In this document: one piece after another, positions 43,801 to 52,967 of the stretch
Layout of the letters: the number at the start of each line of letters is the position of its first letter
Numbering within the stretch: the first letter of the stretch is position 1
NCBI GenBank assembly: GCA_937864225.1
Contig: CALMJK010000003.1
Location: 248,001 to 312,000 of the forward strand
DNA length: 64,000 bases
Direction: 5' to 3'
Origin: an uncultured bacterium
Lineage (GTDB): Bacteria; Krumholzibacteriota; Krumholzibacteriia; LZORAL124-64-63
Notes under the pieces: model-generated
What the model saw: the letters and a program-made list of their open reading frames with translations, nothing else
What the model was told of the DNA's origin: nothing
Databases searched by the model: none
Made by a program: the position numbers and the translations under genes

Positions 43801-45360
43801 ATGCCTAGCTTACCGGCCTGGCTGGTCGCCCTGGCGGCCGCGGCCGCCTTCCTAGTGGGCTGGTTAGCCCAACGCCAGCGCAACGAACGCTTGAACGGCA
43901 GTGCCCGGCGCGCGCGGGATCAGGTCCTGGAGGACGCGTCGCGCGACGCCGCCGCCCTGCGCAAGAACGCGGAGTTCGAAGCCAAGGACATCATCTACCA
44001 GGCCCGGGCCGCTTTCGACACCGAGACGAGCAAGACCCGCCAGGAGCAGGCGCGGCGAAATGAGATGCTCGATCAGCGCGAAGCCAACCTCAATCGGAAC
44101 GCGGTCTTCATGGCCGAGAAGACGACGCGGCTCGAAAAGACCGACGAAGAACTGAAGCAGGGGCTGGCGGGCCTCGAGAACGACCGCAAGCAGCTCGCGG
44201 CGATGCTGGAGGAGCAGACCCGCAAGCTCGAGCACATCGCCGGCCTGCGGGCTGAAGATGCGCGGCACATGCTGGAGGACAATCTCATCGGCGAAGCGCG
44301 CGCGTCGGCGGCCCGCCGCATCCGAGACCTGCGCGAGGAGGCGGAGCGGCACGCGAAGCGCGATTCGCAGAAGATCCTCGCGCTGGCGATTCAACGCTAT
44401 GCCGCCGAACACGTCGCGGAAATCGCCGTGTCGGTCGTCGATCTGCCGAGCGACGACATGAAGGGGCGGATCATCGGGCGCGAAGGGCGCAACATCCGAG
44501 CCTTCGAATTGGCGACGGGAATCGACGTCATCATCGACGACACGCCGGAGGCCGTGATCATCTCCGGCTTCGATCCGGTGCGGCGCGAGGTCGCCTGCCA
44601 GTCGCTGCAGAAGCTGATCCGCGACGGCCGCATCCATCCGGGCCGCATCGAGGAAGTGGTCGCCAAGACGCGTCAGGAGATGATGGAGAAGATTCGTGAA
44701 ATCGGCGAGCAGGCCTGCCTCGATCTGGATCTGCAGAAATTGCATCCGGATCTCTACCCTTACATCGGCCGGTTGCACTACCGCACGAGCTACGGGCAAA
44801 ATTTGCTCCTGCACAGCCGGGAGGTCGCCAGCGTCGCGGCGATCATCGCCTCCGAGCTGGGACTGGATCCGAAGCTGGCCAGACGCTGCGGCTTCCTGCA
44901 CGACATCGGCAAGGCGGCCGAACACGAGTTCGAAGGGCCGCACGCCCTGGTCGGCGCGAAGCTGATCAAGAAGTTGGGGGAGCAGGAGATCGTGGTGAAC
45001 GCCGTGGGCGGGCACCATCAGGACATGGAGACGTTGTCACCCTACGCGTTCATCACGGCGGCGGCCGACGCTGTTTCGGCGTCGCGACCGGGCGCGCGGC
45101 GCGAGAGCCTGGAGTCCTACGTCAAGCGGCTGGAGGCCCTGGAGAAGATCGCCGAGAGCTTCGCGGGCGTGGAGCGGTCGTACGCGATCCAGGCGGGCCG
45201 CGAGGTGCGCATTCTCGTGAACCATTCCCTGGTTTCGGACGCCGAGGCGGCCGTGCTGGCCGAGGAGATCGGCAAGCGCGTGGAGAGCGAACTCGAGTAT
45301 CCCGGGCAGATCAAGGTCACGGTGATTCGCGAGACCAGGGCGATCGCCTACGCTCGCTGA
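43801..45360 (+). CDS. rny: Ribonuclease Y
   Basis: A 519-residue membrane-anchored endoribonuclease that initiates mRNA decay. ATG 43801 follows GGGAGAGGAG; the track GTG 43795 lies within that site. A membrane helix (LPAWLVALAAAAAFLVGWL) is followed by a long coiled coil, the KH domain with GRIIGREGRNIRAFE, and the HD domain with HDIGKA near residues 367-372 and VGGHHQDME. It is followed without gap by folD. Confidence 0.96.
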   Translation: MPSLPAWLVALAAAAAFLVGWLAQRQRNERLNGSARRARDQVLEDASRDAAALRKNAEFEAKDIIYQARAAFDTETSKTRQEQARRNEMLDQREANLNRNAVFMAEKTTRLEKTDEELKQGLAGLENDRKQLAAMLEEQTRKLEHIAGLRAEDARHMLEDNLIGEARASAARRIRDLREEAERHAKRDSQKILALAIQRYAAEHVAEIAVSVVDLPSDDMKGRIIGREGRNIRAFELATGIDVIIDDTPEAVIISGFDPVRREVACQSLQKLIRDGRIHPGRIEEVVAKTRQEMMEKIREIGEQACLDLDLQKLHPDLYPYIGRLHYRTSYGQNLLLHSREVASVAAIIASELGLDPKLARRCGFLHDIGKAAEHEFEGPHALVGAKLIKKLGEQEIVVNAVGGHHQDMETLSPYAFITAAADAVSASRPGARRESLESYVKRLEALEKIAESFAGVERSYAIQAGREVRILVNHSLVSDAEAAVLAEEIGKRVESELEYPGQIKVTVIRETRAIAYAR

Positions 45361-45384
45361 GTGGTCGCGGGGGGAGGTGCGGCC

Positions 45385-46260
45385 GTGCAGACCCTGATCC
45401 TCCGGGGTGAACCAGCCCGCGAAGAAGCGATGGCAAAGCTTCGCGCCAAGCTGAGCGCCGCGCCGCGCGCCCCCGGACTGGCGGTCGTGGTGGTCGGCGA
45501 AGACCCGGCTTCGGCGGTCTACGTCCGGAACAAGACGAAGGCGTGCGAGGCGCTCGGCTACCGCCACCAGACCCATCGCTTCCCGGCTGAAACCAGCGAG
45601 GCCGAACTGCTGGCGTGCGTCGCCGGACTCAACGCCGATCCGGGCGTGGACGGCATTCTCGTGCAGCTGCCGCTGCCGCCGGGCCTCCAGGCGGAGCGCA
45701 TCCTCGGCGCGTTGGATCCACTCAAGGATGTCGACGGTTTCCACCCGGAGAATCTCGGCCTACTCGTCAGCGGACATCCACGCTGCGTTCCCTGCACGCC
45801 GCGCGGCGTTCTGCGTTTGCTCCAGCATTACGACGTGCCGTTGGCGGGCCGCCGCGTGGCCGTGGTCGGACGGAGCGTCATCGTCGGCCGGACGCTCGCC
45901 TTGTTGCTGTCGCTCAAGGGGAAGGGCGGCGACGCGACCGTCGTCATGTGCCACTCGGCGACCCCGGATCTGGCGGCCGAGACTTCGCGGGCGGACATCG
46001 TGGTCGCGGCCATGGGGCGCGCGCGGGCGCTCGACCGCCGCCACGTGCGGCGCGGCGCCGTGGTCGTCGACGTGGGAATCAATCGCTTGCCGGGGCCGGC
46101 CGGCGGGGCGTCCCTGCTGGCGGGGGACGTCGACACCGCGGCCATGCAGGATTGGGCGGCCGCCTGCACGCCGGTTCCCGGGGGCGTGGGCCTGATGACG
46201 GTCGCCATGCTCATGCAGAACACGTGGGAGGCGATGTGCCGTCGCGAGGGACTCGTCTGA
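45385..46260 (+). CDS. folD: Bifunctional methylenetetrahydrofolate dehydrogenase/cyclohydrolase
   Basis: A 291-residue one-carbon enzyme. GTG 45385 has GGGGAGG eight bases upstream, better than the track GTG at 45361. The catalytic lysine is in YVRNKTKA, with VDGILVQLPLPPGL, KDVDGFHPENLG, CTPRGVLRLL, the NADP site VVGRSVIVGRTLALLL and TPVPGGVGLMTVAML. It interconverts 5,10-methylene-, methenyl- and 10-formyl-tetrahydrofolate. Confidence 0.96.
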   Translation: MQTLILRGEPAREEAMAKLRAKLSAAPRAPGLAVVVVGEDPASAVYVRNKTKACEALGYRHQTHRFPAETSEAELLACVAGLNADPGVDGILVQLPLPPGLQAERILGALDPLKDVDGFHPENLGLLVSGHPRCVPCTPRGVLRLLQHYDVPLAGRRVAVVGRSVIVGRTLALLLSLKGKGGDATVVMCHSATPDLAAETSRADIVVAAMGRARALDRRHVRRGAVVVDVGINRLPGPAGGASLLAGDVDTAAMQDWAAACTPVPGGVGLMTVAMLMQNTWEAMCRREGLV

Positions 46261-47168
46261 GCGAGGCGTGTTTTGCACGCGCGCTCGTCGCCGAGCGCCG
46301 CCTCGTGCAGGCGCGCTTGGGCGTCCTGTTGCGCGGCGAGGCGGGCGTGCCCGCGCGCCTGCGTCGGGCCATGGCCCACACCCTGCTGGGCGGCGGCAAG
46401 CGCGTGCGGCCCCTGCTGCTGCTCTGGTGCTGGGACGCCTGCCGCGCGGGCACCAGACGAACGCCGCCCGTGAGCCGGCGGGGAGCGCTGGACGCGGCCT
46501 GCGCCGTGGAGATGATCCATGCCTATTCGCTGATCCACGACGACCTGCCCGCCATGGACGATGACGCGTTGCGACGAGGGCGACCGACCTGCCACGTGGT
46601 CTTCGGGGAGGCCACGGCCATCCTGGCGGGCGACGCGCTGCAGGCGCTGGCGTTCGCGACGCTGGCGGGCCTGGGCCCGGCAGGGGCGGGCGCGACGGCG
46701 CTCGTGGCGCGCGCGGCGGGGCCCGGCGGCATGGCCGGGGGCCAGCAGGAGGATCTCGATGGGCAGGGACGCCGGCCGCGTCCCGCGCGCATCCGGCGCA
46801 TCCATGCGCTCAAGACGGGAGCGCTCCTCGCCGCCGCGCTGCAAACGGGCGCGACGCTGGCCGGCGCCACGCCGAGGCGCGTCGCGGCGCTCGGCGCGGC
46901 GGGAACGCGGCTGGGCCTGGCCTTCCAGGCGGCGGATGATCTGCTGGACGCGACCGCCGCGGCGCGCGTGGTGGGCAAGGGCGTGCGCAAGGACGACGCG
47001 GCGGGCAAGCTGACCTGGGTGCGGCTGGTGGGCGTCGACGAGGCGCGGCGCAAGGCGGCGAGAGTCGGGCGCGCGGGGCAGGCCTTGCTCGCGGCCGCGC
47101 TGCCCCCGAGCGTCGCGGCCGAACGGTTGCTGACCCTGACGGCGACCCTATGGGAGCGCGACCGATGA
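46236..47168 (+). CDS. ispA: Polyprenyl (farnesyl/geranylgeranyl) diphosphate synthase
   Basis: A 310-residue prenyltransferase. I chose GTG 46236, overlapping the folD end by 25 bases and preceded closely by GGGAGG. The first Asp-rich motif DDLPAMDDD and second DDLLD (in FQAADDLLDATA) are present, with LGGGKRVRPLL near the N terminus and HALKTGALLAAALQTGA. It condenses isopentenyl diphosphate units; dxs lies two genes downstream. Chain length is not decidable here. Confidence 0.92.
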   Translation: MPSRGTRLSEACFARALVAERRLVQARLGVLLRGEAGVPARLRRAMAHTLLGGGKRVRPLLLLWCWDACRAGTRRTPPVSRRGALDAACAVEMIHAYSLIHDDLPAMDDDALRRGRPTCHVVFGEATAILAGDALQALAFATLAGLGPAGAGATALVARAAGPGGMAGGQQEDLDGQGRRPRPARIRRIHALKTGALLAAALQTGATLAGATPRRVAALGAAGTRLGLAFQAADDLLDATAAARVVGKGVRKDDAAGKLTWVRLVGVDEARRKAARVGRAGQALLAAALPPSVAAERLLTLTATLWERDR

Positions 47169-47617
47169 GCGGCGTCGCCGCGGCGTGGCCGATCTGGCTG
47201 CTGGCCACGCTGTGCGGCGTGGCCGCCCAGGCCGCCAAGCTGGCGCTGGCGTTGTCCGCCGGCCGCCGGCCGGCGTGGCCGGCTCTGTTCGAAAGCGTGG
47301 GCCTGCCGAGCCTGCACGCGTCCGTCTTGTCGTGCTGGACGGTGCTGCTGGGCAGGCGCGCGGGCTGGGACGCGCCCGAGTCCTCGCTGGCCCTGGTCTT
47401 CACGACCATCGTGATCCACGACTCGATGCGACTGAAGGGATCGGCGCAGGAGCAGCGGGAGACGCTCTGGCGGCTTGTCGCGCGCTTGCGGACCGATGAC
47501 GGCGTGCGCGATCGCGCGGCGGAGCTGCGCAAAGTCTGGGCGCACGATCCCTTGCATGTTGTCAGCGGAGTGCTCTTCGGGATACTGTTCGCGCTGATCA
47601 GCGGCGGGTCCTGCTGA
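47165..47617 (+). CDS. Divergent PAP2 family membrane protein (DUF212)
   Basis: A 150-residue protein starting at ATG 47165 in an ATGA overlap with ispA. Hydrophobic segments WPIWLLATLCGVAAQAAKLALAL, LALVFTTIVIHDSM and VVSGVLFGILFALISGG are visible, with GLPSLHAS in place of the GMPSSHSA of the family and HDPLHVVSG at the end. The family is acid-phosphatase-like. Its position between ispA and dxs suggests isoprenoid or undecaprenyl phosphate metabolism, but this is inference. Confidence 0.8.
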   Translation: MSGVAAAWPIWLLATLCGVAAQAAKLALALSAGRRPAWPALFESVGLPSLHASVLSCWTVLLGRRAGWDAPESSLALVFTTIVIHDSMRLKGSAQEQRETLWRLVARLRTDDGVRDRAAELRKVWAHDPLHVVSGVLFGILFALISGGSC

Positions 47618-47643
47618 ATCGCCGCCGGGAGGCCGTGACCGCG

Positions 47644-49551
47644 ATGGATGCGATTCTGCCCCGTCTGGACGGCCCGGAAGGCTTGGCCGAGCTCGGCCTC
47701 GGCGAGCTGCGCCAGTTGTGCGGGGAATTGCGCGAGGAGATCGTGTCGACGGTCTCGCGCACGGGCGGGCATCTGGGCGCCAGCCTGGGCGTGGTCGAAC
47801 TCACGGTGGCCCTGCACCACGTCTTCCGTTCACCGCGGGACAAGATCATCTGGGACGTGGGGCACCAGGCCTACGGTCACAAGCTGCTCACCGGCCGGCG
47901 CGACCGCTTCGGGACCTTGCGCCAGAAGGGCGGCGTGAGCGGTTTCCCCAAGCGGAGCGAGAGCGCGCACGACGCCTTCGACGTGGGGCACGCCAGCACG
48001 GCGATCAGCGCGGCATTGGGCTACGCCCTGGCGCGCGACGCGCGGGGCGAGGACCACGCGGTGATCGCGATCGTCGGGGACGGCGCGCTCACCGGCGGCC
48101 TGGCCTACGAAGGGCTCAACAATGCCGGGCAGCTGCGGACCAACCTCATCGTCGTGCTCAACGATAACGAGATGAGCATCTCCCCGAACGTCGGCGCCAT
48201 CGCCAAGCACCTCACGCGCATCACCTCGGGCCGCGCCTACACCAGGTTCGAGGGACGAGTTTGGTCGCTGCTGGGGCGCGGGCCGGGCGGCCGGAAGATG
48301 CAGATCCTGGCGGGTCGGACGAAGGAGGCGCTCAAGCGCCTGGTCGTGCCCACGATTCTGTTCGAGGAGCTCGGCTTCAAGTACTTCGGGCCCATCGACG
48401 GGCACGATCTCGCGACCGTGGTGCGCACCTTGCGTTCCGTCAAGGAGCTGCCGGGCCCGATTCTGGTGCACCTCGTCACGCAGAAAGGCAAGGGCTACGC
48501 CTTTGCCGAACAGGACCGCCCGCGCTATCACGGCGTGGGATGCTTCGACAAGGAGGAGGGGCTCAAGACCGTGCCGCCCCCTCCGTTCTCCTTCACGGAC
48601 GTGTTCGGACGAACGCTCGTCGAGTTGGCGCGGCAGGACGAGCGGATCCAGGCGGTGACCGCGGCGATGCCGGAGGGCACCGGACTGAGCGAGTTTCGCC
48701 GGGAATTTCCGGCGCGTTTCCACGACGTGGGCATCGCGGAGCAGCACGCCGTGACGTTCGCCGCCGGGCTGGCGTGCGCCGGCCAGCGGCCGGTCGTGGC
48801 GGTCTATTCGACCTTCCTGCAGCGGGCGTTCGACCAGCTGATCCATGACGTCGCGCTTCAGCGGCTGCCGGTGGTCTTCGCCGTCGACCGGGGCGGCCTG
48901 GTGGGCGAGGACGGGGCAACGCACCACGGCGCGTTCGATCTGTCATACCTGCGCCTGATCCCCAATTTCGTCGTGATGGCTCCCAAGGACGAGAACGAGT
49001 TGCGCCACATGCTGGCCACGGCCCTGAAGCGCGAGGACGGACCGAGCGCGATCCGCTACCCGCGCGGCAGCGGTCTGGGCGTGTCCCTGCTCGGGGAACC
49101 GACGGCGCTGCCGATCGGCCGGGCCGAGGTCGTGGCGCAGGGCGACGACGCGTGCCTGTTGGCCGTCGGATCGCTGGTCGCGCCCGCGTTGGAAGCGGCG
49201 CAGTGGCTGCGGCGGGCCGGGTTGAGCGCGGGAGTCGTCAACATGCGCTTCGTCAAGCCGCTGGACGAGGAGTGTCTGGCGCAAGTCTGGCGACGGCACC
49301 GGCTGGTCGTGACGCTGGAGGAGAACAGCCTCTGCGGTGGTTTCGGCGCCGCGGTGCTGGAATGGGCGGCGCGTCTGGGCGCCGATGAAGCGCGCGTGGT
49401 GACGCTGGGCCTGCCGGATCGTTTCATCGAGCATGCCAGCCGGCGCGATCAATTGGCGGAAGTCGGCTTGTTGGGCGAGCAGATAGGCGCGCGGTTGCTC
49501 GAGGAGATCGCGCGGACGAGTCAACCGCGGCGCGCCCGTTCGGTGTCCTGA
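47644..49551 (+). CDS. dxs: 1-deoxy-D-xylulose-5-phosphate synthase
   Basis: A 635-residue thiamine-diphosphate enzyme that condenses pyruvate and glyceraldehyde 3-phosphate, the entry to the MEP isoprenoid pathway. HVFRSPRDKIIWDVGHQAYGHKLLTGR, the ThDP motif GDGALTGGLAYEGLNNAG.. LNDNEMSISPNVGA and the pyrimidine-domain segment DVGIAEQHAVTFAAGLA are clear. I prefer ATG 47644 over the track GTG 47635, which sits only two bases from GGGAGG. Confidence 0.97.
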   Translation: MDAILPRLDGPEGLAELGLGELRQLCGELREEIVSTVSRTGGHLGASLGVVELTVALHHVFRSPRDKIIWDVGHQAYGHKLLTGRRDRFGTLRQKGGVSGFPKRSESAHDAFDVGHASTAISAALGYALARDARGEDHAVIAIVGDGALTGGLAYEGLNNAGQLRTNLIVVLNDNEMSISPNVGAIAKHLTRITSGRAYTRFEGRVWSLLGRGPGGRKMQILAGRTKEALKRLVVPTILFEELGFKYFGPIDGHDLATVVRTLRSVKELPGPILVHLVTQKGKGYAFAEQDRPRYHGVGCFDKEEGLKTVPPPPFSFTDVFGRTLVELARQDERIQAVTAAMPEGTGLSEFRREFPARFHDVGIAEQHAVTFAAGLACAGQRPVVAVYSTFLQRAFDQLIHDVALQRLPVVFAVDRGGLVGEDGATHHGAFDLSYLRLIPNFVVMAPKDENELRHMLATALKREDGPSAIRYPRGSGLGVSLLGEPTALPIGRAEVVAQGDDACLLAVGSLVAPALEAAQWLRRAGLSAGVVNMRFVKPLDEECLAQVWRRHRLVVTLEENSLCGGFGAAVLEWAARLGADEARVVTLGLPDRFIEHASRRDQLAEVGLLGEQIGARLLEEIARTSQPRRARSVS

Positions 49552-49563
49552 GAGGAGGCGGCG

Positions 49564-50448
49564 TTGACGATCCGGAGGCTGGGTCTCTTCGGCGGCGATC
49601 GCTCGCACCCGCAGATCGCCGAAACGGTCGCCTTCATCCGGCGGCGCTGCGCAGAGGCGGAAGTCGGCGTCGCGGTCACGACCGAGCTGGCGCGCGTCGC
49701 CGGGGAGGACAGCACCGCGGTCAGCGCGGCGGAACTCGTGCGGGGCTGCGACGTGATCATCGCCCTCGGGGGCGACGGCACGATGCTGCACGCGGCACGC
49801 GAGATCGGCGTGCAACGCGTGCCCTTGCTGGGCATCAATCTCGGCTCGCTCGGCTATCTCACGGACGTGCCGTTGACGGGCCTGACGGAAGCTGTCGACC
49901 GGCTGTTGGCGGGCGATTTTTATTTGAGCGAGCGGTACCGGGTGACGGGCGCGGCCTGGCGCGAGCAGCAGCTGCTGGCTGAGAGCCGGGCCCTGAACGA
50001 CATCGTGGTGAACATGGGCCCGCGCCCGCGCGCGCTGGACATGGAAGTGCGGATCGACCAGGTCTCGCTCAGCCGTTTTCTCGGCGACGGTCTCATCGTC
50101 AGCACGCCGACCGGATCGACCGCGTACAATCTGGCGGCCGGCGGCCCCATCTGCCATCCCGCCGTGGCGGCCATCCTCGTCACGCCGATCTGCCCGCACA
50201 GCCTGGGGATGCGCCCCCTCATCGTGCCCAATGAGCGCGACATCGAGCTCGTGCTGCACGACGTCGGCGACGGCGCGACGCTCACGGCGGACGGCCAGCT
50301 CGTCGTGGCGCTGCAGGCCGGCGATCGCGTGGTCTATCGCCTGGGCGACGACTACGTGCACCTGGTGAAGTTCCCGCAGGGCAACTTCTTCGGCGTCATG
50401 CGGCGAAAGCTCAACTACGGCGCGCCCCGGCGTCGCGCCCGGGTGTGA
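49564..50448 (+). CDS. nadK: NAD kinase
   Basis: A 294-residue enzyme phosphorylating NAD to NADP. The start is TTG 49564 with GAGGAGG five bases upstream. The GGDGT motif is in IIALGGDGTMLHAAR, followed by LLGINLGSLGYLTD and the conserved GDGLIVSTPTGSTAYNLAAGGPICHP. It lies between dxs and recN, a common order. Confidence 0.96.
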   Translation: MTIRRLGLFGGDRSHPQIAETVAFIRRRCAEAEVGVAVTTELARVAGEDSTAVSAAELVRGCDVIIALGGDGTMLHAAREIGVQRVPLLGINLGSLGYLTDVPLTGLTEAVDRLLAGDFYLSERYRVTGAAWREQQLLAESRALNDIVVNMGPRPRALDMEVRIDQVSLSRFLGDGLIVSTPTGSTAYNLAAGGPICHPAVAAILVTPICPHSLGMRPLIVPNERDIELVLHDVGDGATLTADGQLVVALQAGDRVVYRLGDDYVHLVKFPQGNFFGVMRRKLNYGAPRRRARV

Positions 50449-50449
50449 G

Positions 50450-52213
50450 ATGCTGGTCGAGCTGCGCATCAGCCAATTCGCCATCGTGGAGGAACTGATC
50501 GTCCCGCTGGGCGCCGGACTGACGGTGATCACGGGCGAGACCGGGGCCGGCAAGTCCGTCGTGGCGGGGGCTCTGGGCTTGCTGTGCGGCAGACCGGTCC
50601 CCAAGGACCTGGTGCGCGAGGGAGAGGAGTGCGCCTGGGTCGAGGGCGTGTTCGACCTTTCGGGCCGGCCGGCGCAACGCGCGGACCTGGCGCGGGCGGG
50701 CGTGCGCGTGGGCCCCGACGGCATGGTCGTGCTCCGCCGCGAACTGCGGGTGCTGGGGCGCAGCCGGGTGCTGATCAACGGGTTGCTCTCCTCGCTCGCG
50801 CTGCTGGAGACGATCGGTCCGCGCTTGCTCATGGTGCAGAGCCAGGACCAACAACGAGAGTTGACGGAGCCCGCTTTCGCGCGGGAATTCCTGGACGACA
50901 TGGCGGACACGGCCGCGTTGCGCGAGGAGGTGCGCGCGGCCTGGGACGAGCATCGGCAGGCCGACCTGCAACTGGCGGCGCGGCAGGCCGAGGAGCGCGC
51001 GGCCGGCGAGCAGTTGGAACTGTGGCGCTGGCAGTCGCGCGAGCTGGACAGCGCCCGCCTGCGCGCGGGCGAGGAGGAGGAGATCGCCGAGACGCTGGTC
51101 GTCAAAAGGCACGCCGGAGCGCTGCAGGCCGCGGCCGCGGCCGCGCTGGCGCGCCTGGAGGGCGGGGATTCGCCGGCCGTGGACGATCTGGGCGCGGCGC
51201 TGGCGGCCCTCAAGCCGGTGTCGGCGCGCAGCCAGCGCGTGGCGGCGATCCTGGCCGAGCTGGCGGCGGCGGCCGAGGCGGCCGGCGGCGCGGCGACGGG
51301 CCTGCGGCGTTTTCTGGAGGGGCTCGATCTCGACTCGGCGGGCCTGGACGAGCTCGAATCGCGACGCGCGCTCTACCATGAACTGCAGCGCAAGTACGGG
51401 CGCGACACGCCCGGCCTGCTGGAGCTGCGGGAAGATCTCGAGGCGCGCATCGCCCGGCAGGAGGCGGCGCGCCAGGACCTGTCGGCCCTCTCGGCCAGAA
51501 GCGAGGCGGCGCGCCGGCGCCTGGAGGCGGGCTGCGCGCAGTTGCACCGGGCGCGACGCGCGGCCGCGCCGGAGGTGGCGGCGCGGGCCGCGGGCCGCAT
51601 CGCGCCGCTGGCGCTAGGCGCGTTGCAGCTGGAATTCGCTTTCGGGTTGCGCCGCGCCGCGGCTGGACCGGTGACGATCGACGGCGAGACGTGCGACGCC
51701 GGGCCCGAGGGCGCCGACGACGTCCGCCTGCTCGTGCGCACCAACCGCGGCGAGCGCATGGGGGAGGTGGCGACCCTCGCCTCCGGGGGCGAGCGGTCGC
51801 GCATCCACCTCGGCCTGACGGCGTTGCGCCGGGGCGGGCCGGAGCCGCCGCTCTTGCTGTGCGATGAGATCGACGCCGGGCTGGGCAGCGACGCCGCACC
51901 GCCCGTGGCGATGTTGCTGCGCGAACTGGCGGCCGAGAGCCAGGTCGTGTGCATCACCCATCTGCCGACCATGGCCGTGCATGGGGACGCGCACCTGCGG
52001 GTGGCCAAGACGCAGCGCGATGGCCGCACCGTCCTGCGGGTGGCGGTGCTGGCGGCGCAGGAGCGCGCGCAGGAGATCGCCCGCTTGCTCGGGGGGGCGG
52101 AAGCGGACGCCGACACCGCGGCGGCGCGCGCCGCGTATGCCGCGTCTCTGCTGGCGGAAGCGGGCCGCGCGCCAGCGCCGCCGAGCGCGCGGGCGCGCCG
52201 TTTTCGGGGTTGA
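50450..52213 (+). CDS. recN: DNA repair protein RecN
   Basis: A 587-residue SMC-like ATPase acting in double-strand break repair. The Walker A ITGETGAGKSVV is at residues 24-35, two coiled-coil halves run about residues 150-360, and the C-terminal signature LASGGERSRIHLGL, Walker B LLLCDEIDAGLGSDAA and VVCITHLPTMAVHGD are complete. The ATG is two bases after the nadK stop. Confidence 0.95.
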   Translation: MLVELRISQFAIVEELIVPLGAGLTVITGETGAGKSVVAGALGLLCGRPVPKDLVREGEECAWVEGVFDLSGRPAQRADLARAGVRVGPDGMVVLRRELRVLGRSRVLINGLLSSLALLETIGPRLLMVQSQDQQRELTEPAFAREFLDDMADTAALREEVRAAWDEHRQADLQLAARQAEERAAGEQLELWRWQSRELDSARLRAGEEEEIAETLVVKRHAGALQAAAAAALARLEGGDSPAVDDLGAALAALKPVSARSQRVAAILAELAAAAEAAGGAATGLRRFLEGLDLDSAGLDELESRRALYHELQRKYGRDTPGLLELREDLEARIARQEAARQDLSALSARSEAARRRLEAGCAQLHRARRAAAPEVAARAAGRIAPLALGALQLEFAFGLRRAAAGPVTIDGETCDAGPEGADDVRLLVRTNRGERMGEVATLASGGERSRIHLGLTALRRGGPEPPLLLCDEIDAGLGSDAAPPVAMLLRELAAESQVVCITHLPTMAVHGDAHLRVAKTQRDGRTVLRVAVLAAQERAQEIARLLGGAEADADTAAARAAYAASLLAEAGRAPAPPSARARRFRG

Positions 52214-52238
52214 TTTTGCCGCTGCGCCCGCCCATACT
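52210..52238 (+). promoter_or_regulatory. Candidate promoter for tRNA-Arg
   Basis: TTGATT, 17-base spacer, CATACT, overlapping the recN stop and lying about 20 bases before the tRNA. Confidence 0.4.
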
Positions 52239-52258
52239 TTCGCCGCCAACCGTTGGGT

Positions 52259-52335
52259 GCGCCCGTAGCTCAGCTGGATAGAGCACTGGCCTCCGGAGCC
52301 AGGCGTCGCGCGTTCGAATCGCGCCGGGCGTACCA
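52259..52335 (+). tRNA. tRNA-Arg (anticodon CCG)
   Basis: GCGCCCG pairs with CGGGCGT (a terminal G-T pair), the anticodon stem CTGGC/GCCAG encloses CTCCGGA, and CCA is encoded. Confidence 0.96.
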
Positions 52336-52362
52336 TGACTCCCTCCGGGCAGGTCCGTTCCC

Positions 52363-52560
52363 GTGCTGCGCTGGCTCGTTTGGATCTTGGCCTTCTGGTG
52401 GCTGTCGCGGCTGATCGGCCGGCTCTTGCGCGCCGGGGGCGCGCGGCGCGACCTGCCGTCGCGGGCGGCGGGCGGCGAGGGGGAGCGGGATCTGTCGCGC
52501 CTCTCCCGGCAGGAGATCAGCGATGCTGATTACGAGGAGATCCCGCCGCGCTCGAGCTGA
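52363..52560 (+). CDS. Small single-helix membrane protein
   Basis: A 65-residue protein from GTG 52363: one helix (LRWLVWILAFWWLSRLIGRLL), a basic stretch and an acidic tail (EISDADYEEIPP). The tail recalls DUF4834-type small membrane proteins of Bacteroidetes. It is followed by another small membrane gene overlapping its last 38 bases. Function unknown; coding status is likely but not certain. Confidence 0.55.
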   Translation: MLRWLVWILAFWWLSRLIGRLLRAGGARRDLPSRAAGGEGERDLSRLSRQEISDADYEEIPPRSS

Positions 52561-52903
52561 GGGTTGGTTCGGCTCGCGCCCGGGCCAGTCCGCGCTGCCG
52601 CCGGTGCGCCGCTTTCGCGCCTGCCGGGAGCTCCTGGTGGGCGCGCTTTTGCATTGCGCGGTGCTGGCGGCGCTCCTGTGCGCCCTGGCCTGTTTCACGA
52701 GCACGGTCATCGGCCTGTTCCGGCGCCACGGCTCGGGCAACTCCCCGGGGCTCGCCGCGGGCGCCGTGGTCTTGCTCGTCCTGACGCTGGTGTGGCTGAC
52801 GTGGCGGCTGATCGGCAGGCTGCGCGACGTGCGCCAGTTGCGCCGGGAGATCCAGGACCTCTCGCGGCAACTGCGCGACCTCGAGACGGGTCCCGAGGCC
52901 TGA
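52523..52903 (+). CDS. Hypothetical membrane protein
   Basis: A 126-residue protein with two predicted helices (ELLVGALLHCAVLAALLCALACFTSTVIGLF and GLAAGAVVLLVLTLVWLTWRLI) and a C-terminal coiled coil (DVRQLRREIQDLSRQLRDLETG). ATG 52523 has AGGAG upstream. I recognise no family. The overlap with the preceding small gene suggests coupled translation. Confidence 0.6.
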   Translation: MLITRRSRRARAEGWFGSRPGQSALPPVRRFRACRELLVGALLHCAVLAALLCALACFTSTVIGLFRRHGSGNSPGLAAGAVVLLVLTLVWLTWRLIGRLRDVRQLRREIQDLSRQLRDLETGPEA

Positions 52904-52967
52904 TATCCCCTTTTCTGGCACCAGGATTGCTTTATTTGCCCCACCGGGCCGACTGAACCGCGGGGCG